Shown here: positions 6,425-14,965 of the stretch, one piece after another
Layout of the letters: the number at the start of each line of letters is the position of its first letter
How positions within the stretch are numbered: position 1 is the stretch's first letter
Assembly: GCA_014377915.1 (NCBI GenBank)
Contig: JACMOT010000615.1
Coordinates: 1-22,092, forward strand
Source: Tardiphaga sp.
GTDB taxonomy: Bacteria > Pseudomonadota > Alphaproteobacteria > Rhizobiales > Xanthobacteraceae
DNA length: 22,092 nucleotides
Direction: 5' to 3'
Program-made: the position numbers and the translations under genes
The notes under the pieces: model-generated
Database searches by the model: none
What the model saw: the letters and a program-made list of their open reading frames with translations, nothing else
Told to the model about the DNA's origin: nothing

Positions 6425-7824
6425 TTTTGGCGGCCGCATCGATCGCTGGTGGTTCGGGGCTGGCCGTTGGGCGGTCGAACTATCCGTTACCCACTTGGCT
6501 GTCCGCCGTCTTGCCCGCGATGGCCGATCCGGGACATGCAAGCGCGGCCCAAACGGGGCCAATCATCTACTATCGCGACCCGGACGGCGCGCCAAAGTAT
6601 TCGCTGGCGCCTGCGAAGACTTCTTCGGGCAAGCAATATCTGGTCGTCAAAAGCAGCGAGGACGTGAACTTCGAGAAGGTGCCGGAGCCCGTCGCGGCCA
6701 AAGGTGCCGAGCCCGGACGTATCAAGTTTTACCGGAATCCGATGGGGCTCCCGGATACGTCGCCGACCCCGAAGAAGGACTCGATGGGGATGGACTACCT
6801 GCCAGTTTACGAAGGCGAGCAGGACGGCGATTCTTCGGTCAAGGTCAGCGCGGGAAAGCTGCAGAAAGCCGGCGTCCGGACCGAAGCGGCCGAACTCCGT
6901 ACCCTCAATACGACGGTCAGGGCCCCCGGTACCGTCCAGCAGGACGAACGGCGTGTGTCCGTCGTCTCGCTCCGGTTCGAAGGCTTCATCGACACCGTCG
7001 CAGACGTCACCACCGGTTCGCAGGTGCGCAAGGGCCAGCCCCTGATGCGTGTCTACGGGCCGATTTTGTCCAGCGCGGCCGCCGAATATCTGTCGGTACT
7101 GAACGCCCGGAGCGACGCCGGCATCGGAGGCCAGGGACTGAAAGGCGCACGCCGTCGTCTCGAGAATCTCGGTGCGCCCGACGCCTTCATCGCGGACATC
7201 GAACGCACCCGGGAGATTCCCGTCTATCTGAACTGGCCCGCTCCCCAGGACGGCGAGATCGTGGAGCGGACCGCCGTCAACGGAATGCGGGCCGCACCGG
7301 GCGACATTCTGTTCCGGATCGTCGACCGGGGCCTAGTCTGGGTGATGGTCGACGTCGCGGAGCGGGATCTGGCGCTTCTGAAGGTCGGTCAGAAGGTCGT
7401 CGTTCGGCCCCGCGCGTATCCGGATCGCCTGTTCACCGGAAAGATCGCGATGATCTATCCGAACCTTAAACCAGAGACGCGCACCGCGCGCGTCAGGATC
7501 GAACTCCCCAATCCGGACGACGTGCTGCGGCCGGACATGTATGCGGACGTGGAGATCGCAACGGGAGCCGAAACTCCGGTTGTGACCGTTTCGAGTAGCG
7601 CCGTGATCGACAGCGGCGAGCGCCAGCTGGTTCTTCTCGACAAGGGGGACGGCCGGTTCGAACCGCGCGCCGTGAAGCTCGGACGTCGCGGAGACGGCCG
7701 GGTGGAAATCAAGGAGGGAGTCGCCGAGAGCGATAAGGTCGTCGTCTCCGCGAACTTCCTGATCGACGCCGAGAGTAATTTGAAGGCCGCCCTCAAGGGC
7801 CTCGATACTGGAGGGAAACCCTAA
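6397..7824 (+). CDS. cusB: CusB-type periplasmic adaptor of a heavy-metal RND pump
   Basis: The protein has 475 residues from the ATG at 6397, which follows GGGAGG. The frame is open upstream to 6220, but that part lacks a signal sequence. Residues 1-25 form a signal/anchor. Two heavy-metal-binding (HMBD-type) modules follow: a degenerate one at 57-84 (YYRDPDGAPKYSLAP) without methionines, and a canonical one at 110-138 (FYRNPMGLPDTSPTPKKDSM then GMDYLPVY) with the usual Met ligands. After these come the lipoyl/hairpin and beta-barrel parts of a membrane-fusion protein (APGTVQQDERRVSVVSLRFE; GSQVRKGQPLMRVYGP; DGEIVERTAVNGMRAAPGD). The adaptor receives Cu(I)/Ag(I) and links the inner-membrane pump to an outer-membrane channel. 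Its stop overlaps the cusA start (TAATG). Confidence 0.92.
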   Translation: MRRSSIVFLILAAASIAGGSGLAVGRSNYPLPTWLSAVLPAMADPGHASAAQTGPIIYYRDPDGAPKYSLAPAKTSSGKQYLVVKSSEDVNFEKVPEPVAAKGAEPGRIKFYRNPMGLPDTSPTPKKDSMGMDYLPVYEGEQDGDSSVKVSAGKLQKAGVRTEAAELRTLNTTVRAPGTVQQDERRVSVVSLRFEGFIDTVADVTTGSQVRKGQPLMRVYGPILSSAAAEYLSVLNARSDAGIGGQGLKGARRRLENLGAPDAFIADIERTREIPVYLNWPAPQDGEIVERTAVNGMRAAPGDILFRIVDRGLVWVMVDVAERDLALLKVGQKVVVRPRAYPDRLFTGKIAMIYPNLKPETRTARVRIELPNPDDVLRPDMYADVEIATGAETPVVTVSSSAVIDSGERQLVLLDKGDGRFEPRAVKLGRRGDGRVEIKEGVAESDKVVVSANFLIDAESNLKAALKGLDTGGKP

Positions 7825-10800
7825 TGATCGCGCGCTTCATCGACTGGTCGGCCCGCAACCTGATGCTGATCCTGATCGGAACGGTCTTCGTCGTCGCCGG
7901 CGGTCTCTACGCCGTGCAGCACTCCGCGCTGGACGCCATCCCCGACCTCTCCGACACCCAGGTGATCGTATACACCGAGTACAAGGGCCAGGCGCCGCAG
8001 GTCATCGAGGACCAGGTGACCTATCCTTTGACGACGGCCATGCTGACGGTGCCGAAATCGAAGGTCGTTCGCGGCTTCTCGTTCTTCGGCGCCTCGTTCG
8101 TCTACATCATCTTCGAAGACGGCACGGACATCTACTGGGCGCGCTCGCGCGTCCTGGAATACCTCAACGCTGCCGCGCGTAAGCTCCCCGCCGGCGTCAC
8201 GCCGACATTGGGCCCCGACGCCACCGGTGTCGGCTGGGTCTATCAGTATGCGTTGCAATCCAAGGACAAGTCGCTGGCGGACCTGCGGTCCATCCAGGAC
8301 TGGACCATCCGCTACGGCATCTCCAAAGCCGAGGGTGTCGCCGAAGTCGCCAGCGTCGGCGGCTTCGTCAAACAGTACAACATCGTGGTCGATCCGAACC
8401 GGCTGAGGTCCCTCGACATCCCGCTCGCGAAGGTGCGGGACGCGGTCCGCGGCAGCAACATGGACGTGGGAGGGCGCACCGTCGAGCTCTCGGAATTCGA
8501 GTTCATCGTGCGGGGCAGAGGCTATGTCAAAAGCCTGTCTGATCTTTCGAACATCGTGCTCAAGGTCGACAAGGGCACTCCCGTCCTATTGAAGGACGTC
8601 GCGCGGATCGAGCTTGGTCCGGACGAGCGCCGGGGTATCACCGAACTCAACGGGGAAGGCGAGGTCGCGGGTGGAATCGCCGTGCAGCGGTTCGGGCAGA
8701 ACGCGCTCGATGTCATCGACAACGTCAAGGCGCGATTGGCCGAGATGGCGTCTGCGCTGCCGAAGGGCGTCGAGATCATACCGGTCTACGACCGCTCCGA
8801 CCTCATCCACAGCGCGATCGAGACGTTGAAGCGGACGCTGACCGAGGAAAGCATCGTCGTCGCTCTGGTCTGCATCGTGTTCCTGCTGCATGTGCGCAGC
8901 GCGCTCGTCGCCATCATCATGCTGCCGGTCGGGATTTTGATGGCGTTCGGCGCCATGAAGCTGCTGGGGATCGGCTCCAACATCATGAGCCTCGGCGGCA
9001 TCGCGATTGCGATCGGCGCCATGGTCGACGGCGCCATCGTCATGATCGAAAGCGCCCACAAGCATCTCGAACGGGCCCCACCGGACAAGCCGCGACTGGA
9101 GGTCTTGATAGAGGCCGCAAGCGAAGTCGGGCCGCCGTTGTTCTTCAGCCTGCTGATCATCACGGTATCGTTTCTGCCGATCTTCACCATGGAATCGCAG
9201 GAGGGCCGGCTGTTCAGCCCGCTGGCCTTCACCAAAACATTCGCCATGGCGGCGGCCGCGATCCTGTCGATCACCCTGGTGCCGGCGCTGATGGTACTGT
9301 TCGTGCGCGGGCGGATCGTTCCGGAACACAAGAATCCGATCAACCGCTTCCTGATCTGGGTCTATCGTCCTCTCATCCGCGGTGTGCTGAAAGCCAAGAC
9401 CCTTACGATCCTGCTGGCGCTCGTCGCTCTGGCGGTGAGCCTTTGGCCGGCGCGTCAACTCGGGACCGAGTTCATGCCGAGCCTGAACGAAGGCACGCTG
9501 ATGTACATGCCGACGACGTTGCCTGGGCTCTCGGTGACGAAGGCGGCCGAAATTTTGCAGACCCAGAACAGGATCATCAAGACGTTTCCGGAGGTGGCCT
9601 CGGTCTACGGCAAGGCGGGACGTGCCGAGACCGCGACCGATCCGGCTCCGACCGAAATGTTCGAGACGATCGTCAATCTCAAGCCCAAGGAGCAGTGGCG
9701 AGTAGGAATGACAGTCGACGGCCTGATCGCTGATCTGGACAAAGCGCTGCGGTTTCCCGGCGTCTCGAACGCCTGGACTATGCCGATCAAAGCCCGCACC
9801 GACATGCTCGCGACCGGCATCCGCACGCCGATCGGCATCAAGGTGCTGGGCACCGACCTGGTCGAAATGGAGAAGCTGGCCCGTCAGATCGAGACCGTTG
9901 TGAAGACCGTCCCCGGCACGTCGAGTGCCTACGCGGAGCGCGTTATCGGCGGCTACTACCTCGACGTCGTTCCCGACCGGGAAGCGCTCGCCCGCTACGG
10001 TCTGATGGTCAGCGACGTGCAGGATACGGTGTCGTCCGCTCTGGGCGGCGAGACGATCACAACGACCGTCGAAGGTCGGGAGCGCTACGGCGTCAATCTG
10101 CGATATCCGCGCGATCTGCGCAGCGATCCCCAGTCGATCGCCCGGGACGTCCTGGTCGGGCTTCCGGGCGGAGGCACCGTTCCCCTCGGCGAGGTCGCCG
10201 TGATCAAGCTGACGCGTGGACCGACGTCGATTCGGATCGAAAACGGCCAGCTCGCGGTCTACATTTTCGTCGATATCCGTGACCGCGATCTCGGCGGCTA
10301 CGTCGCCGACGCCAAGGCGGCCGTGGCCGCCAGCGTGCAGTTTCCGCCCGGAAACTACGTCGTCTGGAGCGGCCAGTTCGAATATCTCGAACGAGCGACC
10401 GCGCGGCTGAAGATCGTCGTGCCCGCCACGCTGCTGATCATCTTCCTCTTGTTGTATTTGAACTTCCGACGCCTGACCGAAACGCTGATCGTGATGCTGT
10501 CGCTGCCGTTCGCCCTTGTCGGCGGATTGTGGCTGATGTGGTGGCTCGGCTTCAATTTTTCGGTCGCAGTGGCTGTCGGCTTCATCGCTCTGGCCGGCGT
10601 CGCCGCGGAGACCGGCGTCATCATGCTGATCTATCTCGATCACGCGATGAAGGAGATCCAGGCCGCCCGGGCGGCGGAGGACAGGCCGTTCACGCGTTCC
10701 GACCTGAACGCGGCGATCATGCTGGGCGCGGTTGAGCGGGTCCGCCCGAAGATGATGACCGTCGTGGCCATCATGGCCGGTCTGATCCCGATCCTCTGGA

Positions 10801-11018
10801 GCACCGGCACCGGGTCGGAGGTCATGCAGCGCATCGCGGTGCCGATGATCGGCGGTATGATCTCGTCGACGATCCTGACGCTCATCGTGATTCCGGCCGT
10901 CTACGCGCTGATCAAGGGATTTGCGCTTTCCGGCGGACCGGGGGATGAGGTTCCGGAGGCGCTGCGAGACGGCGCCAGCCGCGTGGACGAGTTGCATCGC
11001 CCGCGGGCCGCGAAATGA
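7824..11018 (+). CDS. cusA: CusA-type Cu(I)/Ag(I) RND efflux pump
   Basis: The protein has 1064 residues, full length for heavy-metal RND pumps, with twelve membrane segments and two large periplasmic loops. The three methionines that bind Cu(I)/Ag(I) in E. coli CusA (573, 623, 672) are matched by Met562 (LMYMPTT), Met612 (APTEMFET) and Met661 (RTDMLATG), with the same 50- and 49-residue spacing. Proton-relay residues are present: Asp402 (GAMVDGAIVMIE), Glu929 (GVAAETGVIM) and Lys976 (RVRPKMMT). This points to monovalent copper or silver rather than the divalent CzcA type. The pump takes metal from periplasm and adaptor and drives it out with the proton gradient. No outer-membrane factor gene follows, so one encoded elsewhere must be used. 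It is the last gene of the copper unit. Confidence 0.95.
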   Translation: MIARFIDWSARNLMLILIGTVFVVAGGLYAVQHSALDAIPDLSDTQVIVYTEYKGQAPQVIEDQVTYPLTTAMLTVPKSKVVRGFSFFGASFVYIIFEDGTDIYWARSRVLEYLNAAARKLPAGVTPTLGPDATGVGWVYQYALQSKDKSLADLRSIQDWTIRYGISKAEGVAEVASVGGFVKQYNIVVDPNRLRSLDIPLAKVRDAVRGSNMDVGGRTVELSEFEFIVRGRGYVKSLSDLSNIVLKVDKGTPVLLKDVARIELGPDERRGITELNGEGEVAGGIAVQRFGQNALDVIDNVKARLAEMASALPKGVEIIPVYDRSDLIHSAIETLKRTLTEESIVVALVCIVFLLHVRSALVAIIMLPVGILMAFGAMKLLGIGSNIMSLGGIAIAIGAMVDGAIVMIESAHKHLERAPPDKPRLEVLIEAASEVGPPLFFSLLIITVSFLPIFTMESQEGRLFSPLAFTKTFAMAAAAILSITLVPALMVLFVRGRIVPEHKNPINRFLIWVYRPLIRGVLKAKTLTILLALVALAVSLWPARQLGTEFMPSLNEGTLMYMPTTLPGLSVTKAAEILQTQNRIIKTFPEVASVYGKAGRAETATDPAPTEMFETIVNLKPKEQWRVGMTVDGLIADLDKALRFPGVSNAWTMPIKARTDMLATGIRTPIGIKVLGTDLVEMEKLARQIETVVKTVPGTSSAYAERVIGGYYLDVVPDREALARYGLMVSDVQDTVSSALGGETITTTVEGRERYGVNLRYPRDLRSDPQSIARDVLVGLPGGGTVPLGEVAVIKLTRGPTSIRIENGQLAVYIFVDIRDRDLGGYVADAKAAVAASVQFPPGNYVVWSGQFEYLERATARLKIVVPATLLIIFLLLYLNFRRLTETLIVMLSLPFALVGGLWLMWWLGFNFSVAVAVGFIALAGVAAETGVIMLIYLDHAMKEIQAARAAEDRPFTRSDLNAAIMLGAVERVRPKMMTVVAIMAGLIPILWSTGTGSEVMQRIAVPMIGGMISSTILTLIVIPAVYALIKGFALSGGPGDEVPEALRDGASRVDELHRPRAAK

Positions 11019-11159
11019 TGCTCGAGCCCTCCGGTGCCGGAAAAAGTTCTTGGTCGGCCAAGCAAGGTATTGAAGTCATCTTCAGCTGAAACGAGGCCAA
11101 TTCCAACCGGATCGCGCCGAATATAACGGCCGCGCACCCTGGTCGAGAATCTGGCTAGT

Positions 11160-11306
11160 CGAAAAGCGCGGGGAGCAACTTGCCTTCGGTGACAAAGTGC
11201 GAACTAAGCCGCCTGCGATGCGTGCGTGATCTATTGGCAGAGCCCAGTCCTCGGCGTCCTTCCGGCGGACGAAAGTCTCGTTGACGTGTTTTACGTTACG
11301 CCGGAC
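11160..11306 (-). pseudogene. Remnant of a tyrosine-type integrase N-terminal region
   Basis: Read on the minus strand from 11306, the frame gives VRRNVKHVNETFVRRKDAED followed by WALPIDHARIAGGLV, then loses meaning. This resembles the SAM-like arm-binding start of phage-type tyrosine integrases (typically TF..RKDAE.WA..IE..I..G). It is preceded by a stop and lacks a start, a core-binding part and a catalytic domain, so it is a relic. Its place directly in front of dusA fits the integrases known to insert at that gene. The match is short and made by eye, so it is moderately uncertain. Confidence 0.42.
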
Positions 11307-11386
11307 CTAGGCACGCCACCAACCTGACTTTAATCTGCTAGGGGTAGCCACGCGTGTGCGCTGAGGCGTCGAAAAGCCGAAAAAAA

Positions 11387-11422
11387 CGTCGTGTCATGGC
11401 GTAAGATAGAGTGCACACGACG
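11387..11422. repeat. 8-bp perfect inverted repeat upstream of dusA
   Basis: CGTCGTGT (11387-11394) and ACACGACG (11415-11422) are exact reverse complements separated by 20 bases. The spacing suits a dyad binding site better than a terminator, and no T-run follows. It could be a recombination accessory site left by an integrated element or an operator for dusA. Confidence 0.5.
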
Positions 11423-11451
11423 CGATCTAATGATTTGAATGTATTCGAAAA

Positions 11452-12471
11452 ATGAAGATAAATCAATCACATAGATTTTCCGTGGCGCCGATGATGGACT
11501 GGACTGACCGTCACTGCCGCGTGTTTCACCGGCTGATGACGCGGCGGGCGCTGCTGTACACGGAAATGCTGACGACGGGGGCCATCATCCATGGCGATCG
11601 GCAGCGGCTGCTGGGCTATGATGCCAGCGAACATCCGGTGGCGTTGCAGCTCGGCGGCTCGGATCCCCAGGCTCTCGCCGAAGCCGCCAAAATCGGCGCC
11701 GATTTTGGCTATGACGAAATCAATATCAATGTCGGCTGTCCTTCCGACCGTGTGAAGGATGGTCGTTTCGGCGCCTGCCTGATGGCCGAGCCGGAACTGG
11801 TCGCCGAAGGCGTCGCCGCGATGAAGCGCGCGGTCTCCGTACCGGTCACCGTGAAATGCCGGATCGGTATCGACGACCAGGACCCGGAACTGGCGCTGGA
11901 CGCGCTGGCGCGCGCCGTGGTCGAAGCCGGCGCCGACGCGCTGATCGTGCACGCCCGCAAGGCCTGGCTGAACGGCCTGTCGCCGAAAGAGAACCGCAAC
12001 ATTCCGCCGCTGGATTATGACCGCGTCTACCGGCTGAAGGCGGCGATGCCGGACGTCCCGGTGATCATCAATGGCGGCATCCCTGGTGTTGCGGAAGCGG
12101 TCGCACATCTGGCGCATGTCGATGGCGCGATGCTGGGCCGCGCGGCCTATCAGGAGCCGTGGCGGCTGCTCGCTGTCGATCCCGAGATTTTTGGCGAGCC
12201 GGCGCCCTATGCCAATATGAAGGACGTGTTCGAGGCGATGATGCCGTATATGTCCGATCAGCTGGCGCTGGGTGTCCGGCTGCATTCGATGACGCGGCAT
12301 TTCGTCGGCGCATTCCACGGCGTGCGCGGGGCCCGTGCGTTCCGGCGCTATCTCGCCGAGAATGGCACCCGGCACGGCGCCGGCATCGAGGTGCTGCGCG
12401 AGGCGATCGCGCTGGTCGAGACCGAGGTCGAGGAATCGGTGGCAGCGGAGGCGTCAGGGATAGCCGCGTAG
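11452..12471 (+). CDS. dusA: tRNA-dihydrouridine synthase A
   Basis: The protein has 339 residues. It is an FMN-dependent TIM-barrel enzyme that reduces uridine to dihydrouridine in the D-loop of tRNA, DusA type (U20/U20a in E. coli). Visible features are SVAPMMDWTDRHCR (10-23), YTEMLTTGAIIHGDR (36-50), the catalytic Cys96 in NINVGCPSDRVKDG, and VHARKAWLNGLSPKENR, a DusA-specific loop. The first nine residues are encoded by AT-rich sequence (ATGAAGATAAATCAATCACA) unlike the rest of the gene. This suggests the original 5' end was replaced by an element that integrated at the conserved ATGATGGACTGGAC region. Its last codons overlap the convergent protease gene by 18 bases. Confidence 0.95.
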   Translation: MKINQSHRFSVAPMMDWTDRHCRVFHRLMTRRALLYTEMLTTGAIIHGDRQRLLGYDASEHPVALQLGGSDPQALAEAAKIGADFGYDEININVGCPSDRVKDGRFGACLMAEPELVAEGVAAMKRAVSVPVTVKCRIGIDDQDPELALDALARAVVEAGADALIVHARKAWLNGLSPKENRNIPPLDYDRVYRLKAAMPDVPVIINGGIPGVAEAVAHLAHVDGAMLGRAAYQEPWRLLAVDPEIFGEPAPYANMKDVFEAMMPYMSDQLALGVRLHSMTRHFVGAFHGVRGARAFRRYLAENGTRHGAGIEVLREAIALVETEVEESVAAEASGIAA

Positions 12472-12966
12472 CATCAGCCGGTCGGCGCGCACTTCCCAGC
12501 TTTCCAGCCGGTCGAGAAAGCTCATGCCGAGCAAATTCGTTTTCATCTGCCCGCGCGGCACCACCAGCGCCGGCACCGAGCGCTCCACCAGTTTGCCAAC
12601 CGCCAGACGGTCCAGCGTCAGCCGCGCCGCCTTGGTGTGGCCGGCGGCGGTTTCGACCTCGACGTCATAGACCAGCAATTCCAGCGGCAGCCCGGCGGCC
12701 TTGGCGGTTTCATAGGTCAGCACCACCGAGGTCGCGCCGGTATCGATCACCATCGGCGCATTGACGCCGTTGATCCTGGCCTGCAGACCGAATTCGCCGC
12801 TCTGGCCGCGTTCGACGGCGACGGCGCGCGGCACGGCAGCGGGCGTCCTGCGCAACAATTCGGTGACGATGGTGCCGGCCTTGGCGATCTGCGTCGGGTC
12901 GCCATAGGCAAAAGCGGCGCCCGCCGTGGCGGCCACCAGCACGACCAGCAACAGCAGCCGGCTCAT
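12454..12966 (-). CDS. TIGR02281-type retropepsin-like aspartyl protease
   Basis: The protein has 170 residues. A signal peptide or anchor covers residues 1-20 (MSRLLLLVVLVAATAGAAFA). A clan AA single-domain aspartyl protease follows, with the active-site motif VIDTGATSVVLT and catalytic Asp75. Supporting features are the family's conserved second half (ARLTLDRLAVG, NLLGMSFLDRLESWEV). Such proteins act as dimers, by analogy with retropepsins, in the periplasm or at the membrane; substrates are generally unknown. The gene lies 10 bases downstream of the DUF1289 gene on the same strand, so the two are probably co-transcribed. It converges on and overlaps dusA by 18 bases. Confidence 0.85.
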   Translation of the reverse strand: MSRLLLLVVLVAATAGAAFAYGDPTQIAKAGTIVTELLRRTPAAVPRAVAVERGQSGEFGLQARINGVNAPMVIDTGATSVVLTYETAKAAGLPLELLVYDVEVETAAGHTKAARLTLDRLAVGKLVERSVPALVVPRGQMKTNLLGMSFLDRLESWEVRADRLMLRGYP

Positions 12967-12976
12967 GGCGCACCTG

Positions 12977-13195
12977 TCAGGAAGTCGCGGCCTTTTTCGT
13001 CGGCGCGTAAATGGAGGAGGGTTGCAGGCCGGCCGCGGCCATCCGCGCGTCCAGCGAAGCCATTACCTCGAGCCGTTCCGCGCCCGGCATGCCATGCCAG
13101 CGCGCGATCTCCGGCAGCGTTCGCCCGCAGCCGAGGCAGAGCTTGGTGGAGGGGTCGATGATGCAGACTGCGATGCACGGCGATTCTTTGCTCAT
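12977..13195 (-). CDS. DUF1289 family small Cys-rich protein
   Basis: The protein has 72 residues from the ATG at 13195; a longer frame to 13231 adds an unlikely Arg/His-rich lead. It shows the DUF1289 pattern of four cysteines: Cys7 and Cys11 (SPCIAVC), then Cys20 and Cys23 (LCLGCGRT), followed by EIARWHGM. The cysteines probably hold a zinc ion or an iron-sulfur site. Function in the family is unknown. The gene is followed at 10 bases by the aspartyl protease gene. Confidence 0.85.
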   Translation of the reverse strand: MSKESPCIAVCIIDPSTKLCLGCGRTLPEIARWHGMPGAERLEVMASLDARMAAAGLQPSSIYAPTKKAATS

Positions 13196-13239
13196 GGGTA
13201 GACAATGATGCGGTTCGGGCCGCCTTCGCAAGCGGTCCG

Positions 13240-14841
13240 TTACAGTCCAGTTCCCGCGCTCATGATGGGCTTGTTGCGCGGGCGCCGGCGTTCGTCGGCG
13301 GTGCTGCTTTCATAGCTGGGCGACAGCGGCGGGGCTTCCTCGGCCATCGGTGCCAGCGCCGACATCACCCGTTCCGGCGGGAAGGTGATGATGACCTCGG
13401 TGCCGATCCGCAGCTTCGATTTCAGCGTGAAGGTGCCGCCATGCATGTCGATCAGGCTCTTGGCGATCGGCAGGCCGAGCCCGGCGCCCTGTTCTGCCGA
13501 TTTGATCGAGTTCGAGCCTTGGCCGAACGAAGCCAGCACGATCGGGATCTCGTCCTCGGCGATACCGGAACCGGTGTCCTTGCAGCTCAGATACTGCCCG
13601 CCCGAGGCGGTCCATCCGACCTTGAGCCAGATCTCGCCGCCCTGCGGCGTGAACTTGATCGAATTCGACAGCAGATTGAGCACGATCTGGCGGCAGGCGC
13701 GCTCGTCGCCCCAGATTCGCGGCATGCCGTGTTCGAACACTTCGTGAATGGTGATGCCGCGGCTGGAGGCGCGCAGCTTCAGCAGATGATGGCAATCCGC
13801 CACCACATGGACCAGCGACACCGCTTCCTCGTTGAGCTCATAGCGACCAGCTTCGATCCGCGACAGGTCGAGAATCTCGTTGATCAGATTGAGCAGATGC
13901 ACGCCGGAATTGTGGATGTCGGCGGAGTAGTCCTTGTAGACCGGCACCGCGTGGGCGCCAAAGATCTCGCTCTTCATCACTTCGGAAAATCCGAGGATGG
14001 CGTTCAGCGGCGTGCGCAGTTCGTGGCTCATCTGGGCGAGGAAGCGCGATTTGGCGACATTGGCGGCTTCGGCGCGATGGCGGGCCTCATCGGAGATCGC
14101 CTTGGCCTGTTCGAGTTCGCCGATCAGCGCGTCCTTTTCGGCGCGTGCTTCGAGCGTCGCCAGCGTGGTCGAGTGCAGCCGGTGCGCCAGCAGCGCAAAA
14201 TAGCCTTCGGCGGCCACGGCGAGCAACGCCAGCACGTAATTGTCGAAGGTGCCGCGCAGGATGAAGTCCAGCGCCACCCCCATGGTCACCGGAGCGGTCG
14301 CCGCGAAGGCCGCGATCGGCAGGCTGGCCGCCAGCATGCTGGAGACCGCGACCACCAGCAGCATCAGGAACATCATCAGCGAATTCGAGACGATGTCGCT
14401 GCCGGTCGGATGCACCAGGATCACGGTCCAGCACAGGCCGTACAGCAGATCGAGCACGATGAAGCGAATCCGCCATTTGCGGGTTCGGTTCGGGGTCGGG
14501 GGCTCGTTCAGATAGCGGTTGCAGGTGCGCAACACGACCGCGTGAATGCACAGCATCGCGCAGGACCAGATCGCCGCCGGCAGCGGCTGCATCCAGAAGC
14601 CGAACAGCAGGCCGGTGCCGATCACCAGCAGCGTGACCACCAGCGAGGCGGACAGGCGGGTCTGAGCGTATTGGCGGAGCAATTCGCGGTCGAAGGCCGG
14701 GCGGGTGCCCGAGGTTGAGGTTAACCGGTCGCGCGCCTCACGGACCCGCTGCGCTGCGACTCGGCGATTGCGCGCCGGGGCAACGACCGGAGGTTCAGCC
14801 GGCAAATGCACGACTTCTGGCCTATCGGCGGGCTTACTCAT
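13240..14841 (-). CDS. Multi-pass membrane histidine kinase, DivJ/PleC-like kinase domain
   Basis: The protein has 533 residues from the ATG at 14841; a GTG directly upstream at 14844 is equally in frame. The N-terminal 50 residues are basic and Pro-rich. Residues about 65-225 hold six or so membrane helices, a coiled coil lies at 225-262, and HisKA has the phospho-acceptor His273 in FLAQMSHELRTPLNAILGFSE. A HATPase domain follows with NLLSNSIKFT (N box), DTGSGIA (G1) and GAGLGLPIAKSL (G2). There is no PAS or receiver domain. The sequence around His273 is the type shared by DivJ, PleC and PdhS kinases, which phosphorylate DivK/PleD-like regulators. A CtrA-like box lies about 100 bases upstream. 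A cell-cycle role is an inference; any stress-sensing kinase of this class is possible. Confidence 0.88.
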   Translation of the reverse strand: MSKPADRPEVVHLPAEPPVVAPARNRRVAAQRVREARDRLTSTSGTRPAFDRELLRQYAQTRLSASLVVTLLVIGTGLLFGFWMQPLPAAIWSCAMLCIHAVVLRTCNRYLNEPPTPNRTRKWRIRFIVLDLLYGLCWTVILVHPTGSDIVSNSLMMFLMLLVVAVSSMLAASLPIAAFAATAPVTMGVALDFILRGTFDNYVLALLAVAAEGYFALLAHRLHSTTLATLEARAEKDALIGELEQAKAISDEARHRAEAANVAKSRFLAQMSHELRTPLNAILGFSEVMKSEIFGAHAVPVYKDYSADIHNSGVHLLNLINEILDLSRIEAGRYELNEEAVSLVHVVADCHHLLKLRASSRGITIHEVFEHGMPRIWGDERACRQIVLNLLSNSIKFTPQGGEIWLKVGWTASGGQYLSCKDTGSGIAEDEIPIVLASFGQGSNSIKSAEQGAGLGLPIAKSLIDMHGGTFTLKSKLRIGTEVIITFPPERVMSALAPMAEEAPPLSPSYESSTADERRRPRNKPIMSAGTGL

Positions 14842-14941
14842 CACACTTACACAAATCCTGTACGCGCCGGCGCGCGCTTTTTACGCATCCTATCTGTGCC
14901 GCTAAATCCTTAAGAGGTGCCTTAAAAAATCAGATATTCCG

Positions 14942-14957
14942 GTTAATCCACTATTAA
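14942..14957 (-). promoter_or_regulatory. CtrA-like box upstream of the histidine kinase
   Basis: On the minus strand the sequence is TTAA-TAGTGGA-TTAAC, an exact match to the CtrA consensus TTAA-N7-TTAAC, about 100 bases upstream of the kinase start and on its coding strand. A second pair of TTAA words with an 8-base spacer lies at 14910-14925. CtrA is the master cell-cycle regulator of alphaproteobacteria. The motif is short and AT-rich, so chance is possible in this AT-rich intergenic stretch. Confidence 0.45.
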
Positions 14958-14965
14958 ATCGAAGC

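Larger units (their letters stand above)
11019..11451. other. Gap between cusA and dusA, probable island junction
   Basis: This 433-base stretch holds no intact gene. It contains an integrase-like fragment on the minus strand (about 11160-11306), an 8-bp perfect inverted repeat (11387-11422) and, from about 11425 into the first codons of dusA, sequence far richer in A and T than its surroundings. No clear terminator was found after cusA. Confidence 0.6.

Noticed and set aside
8586..10997. 803-codon minus-strand frame opposite cusA
   Set aside because: Artefact of GC3-rich codons in cusA; composition is Arg/Gln/Asp/His-rich and there is no recognisable fold.
11019..11451. A tRNA gene or intact integrase at the island junction
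   Set aside because: No cloverleaf could be formed by eye and the integrase-like frame is only a short fragment flanked by stops.
13441..14718. 425-codon plus-strand frame opposite the histidine kinase
   Set aside because: The kinase on the minus strand has all HisKA and HATPase boxes; this frame has none and low-complexity Gln/Arg content.
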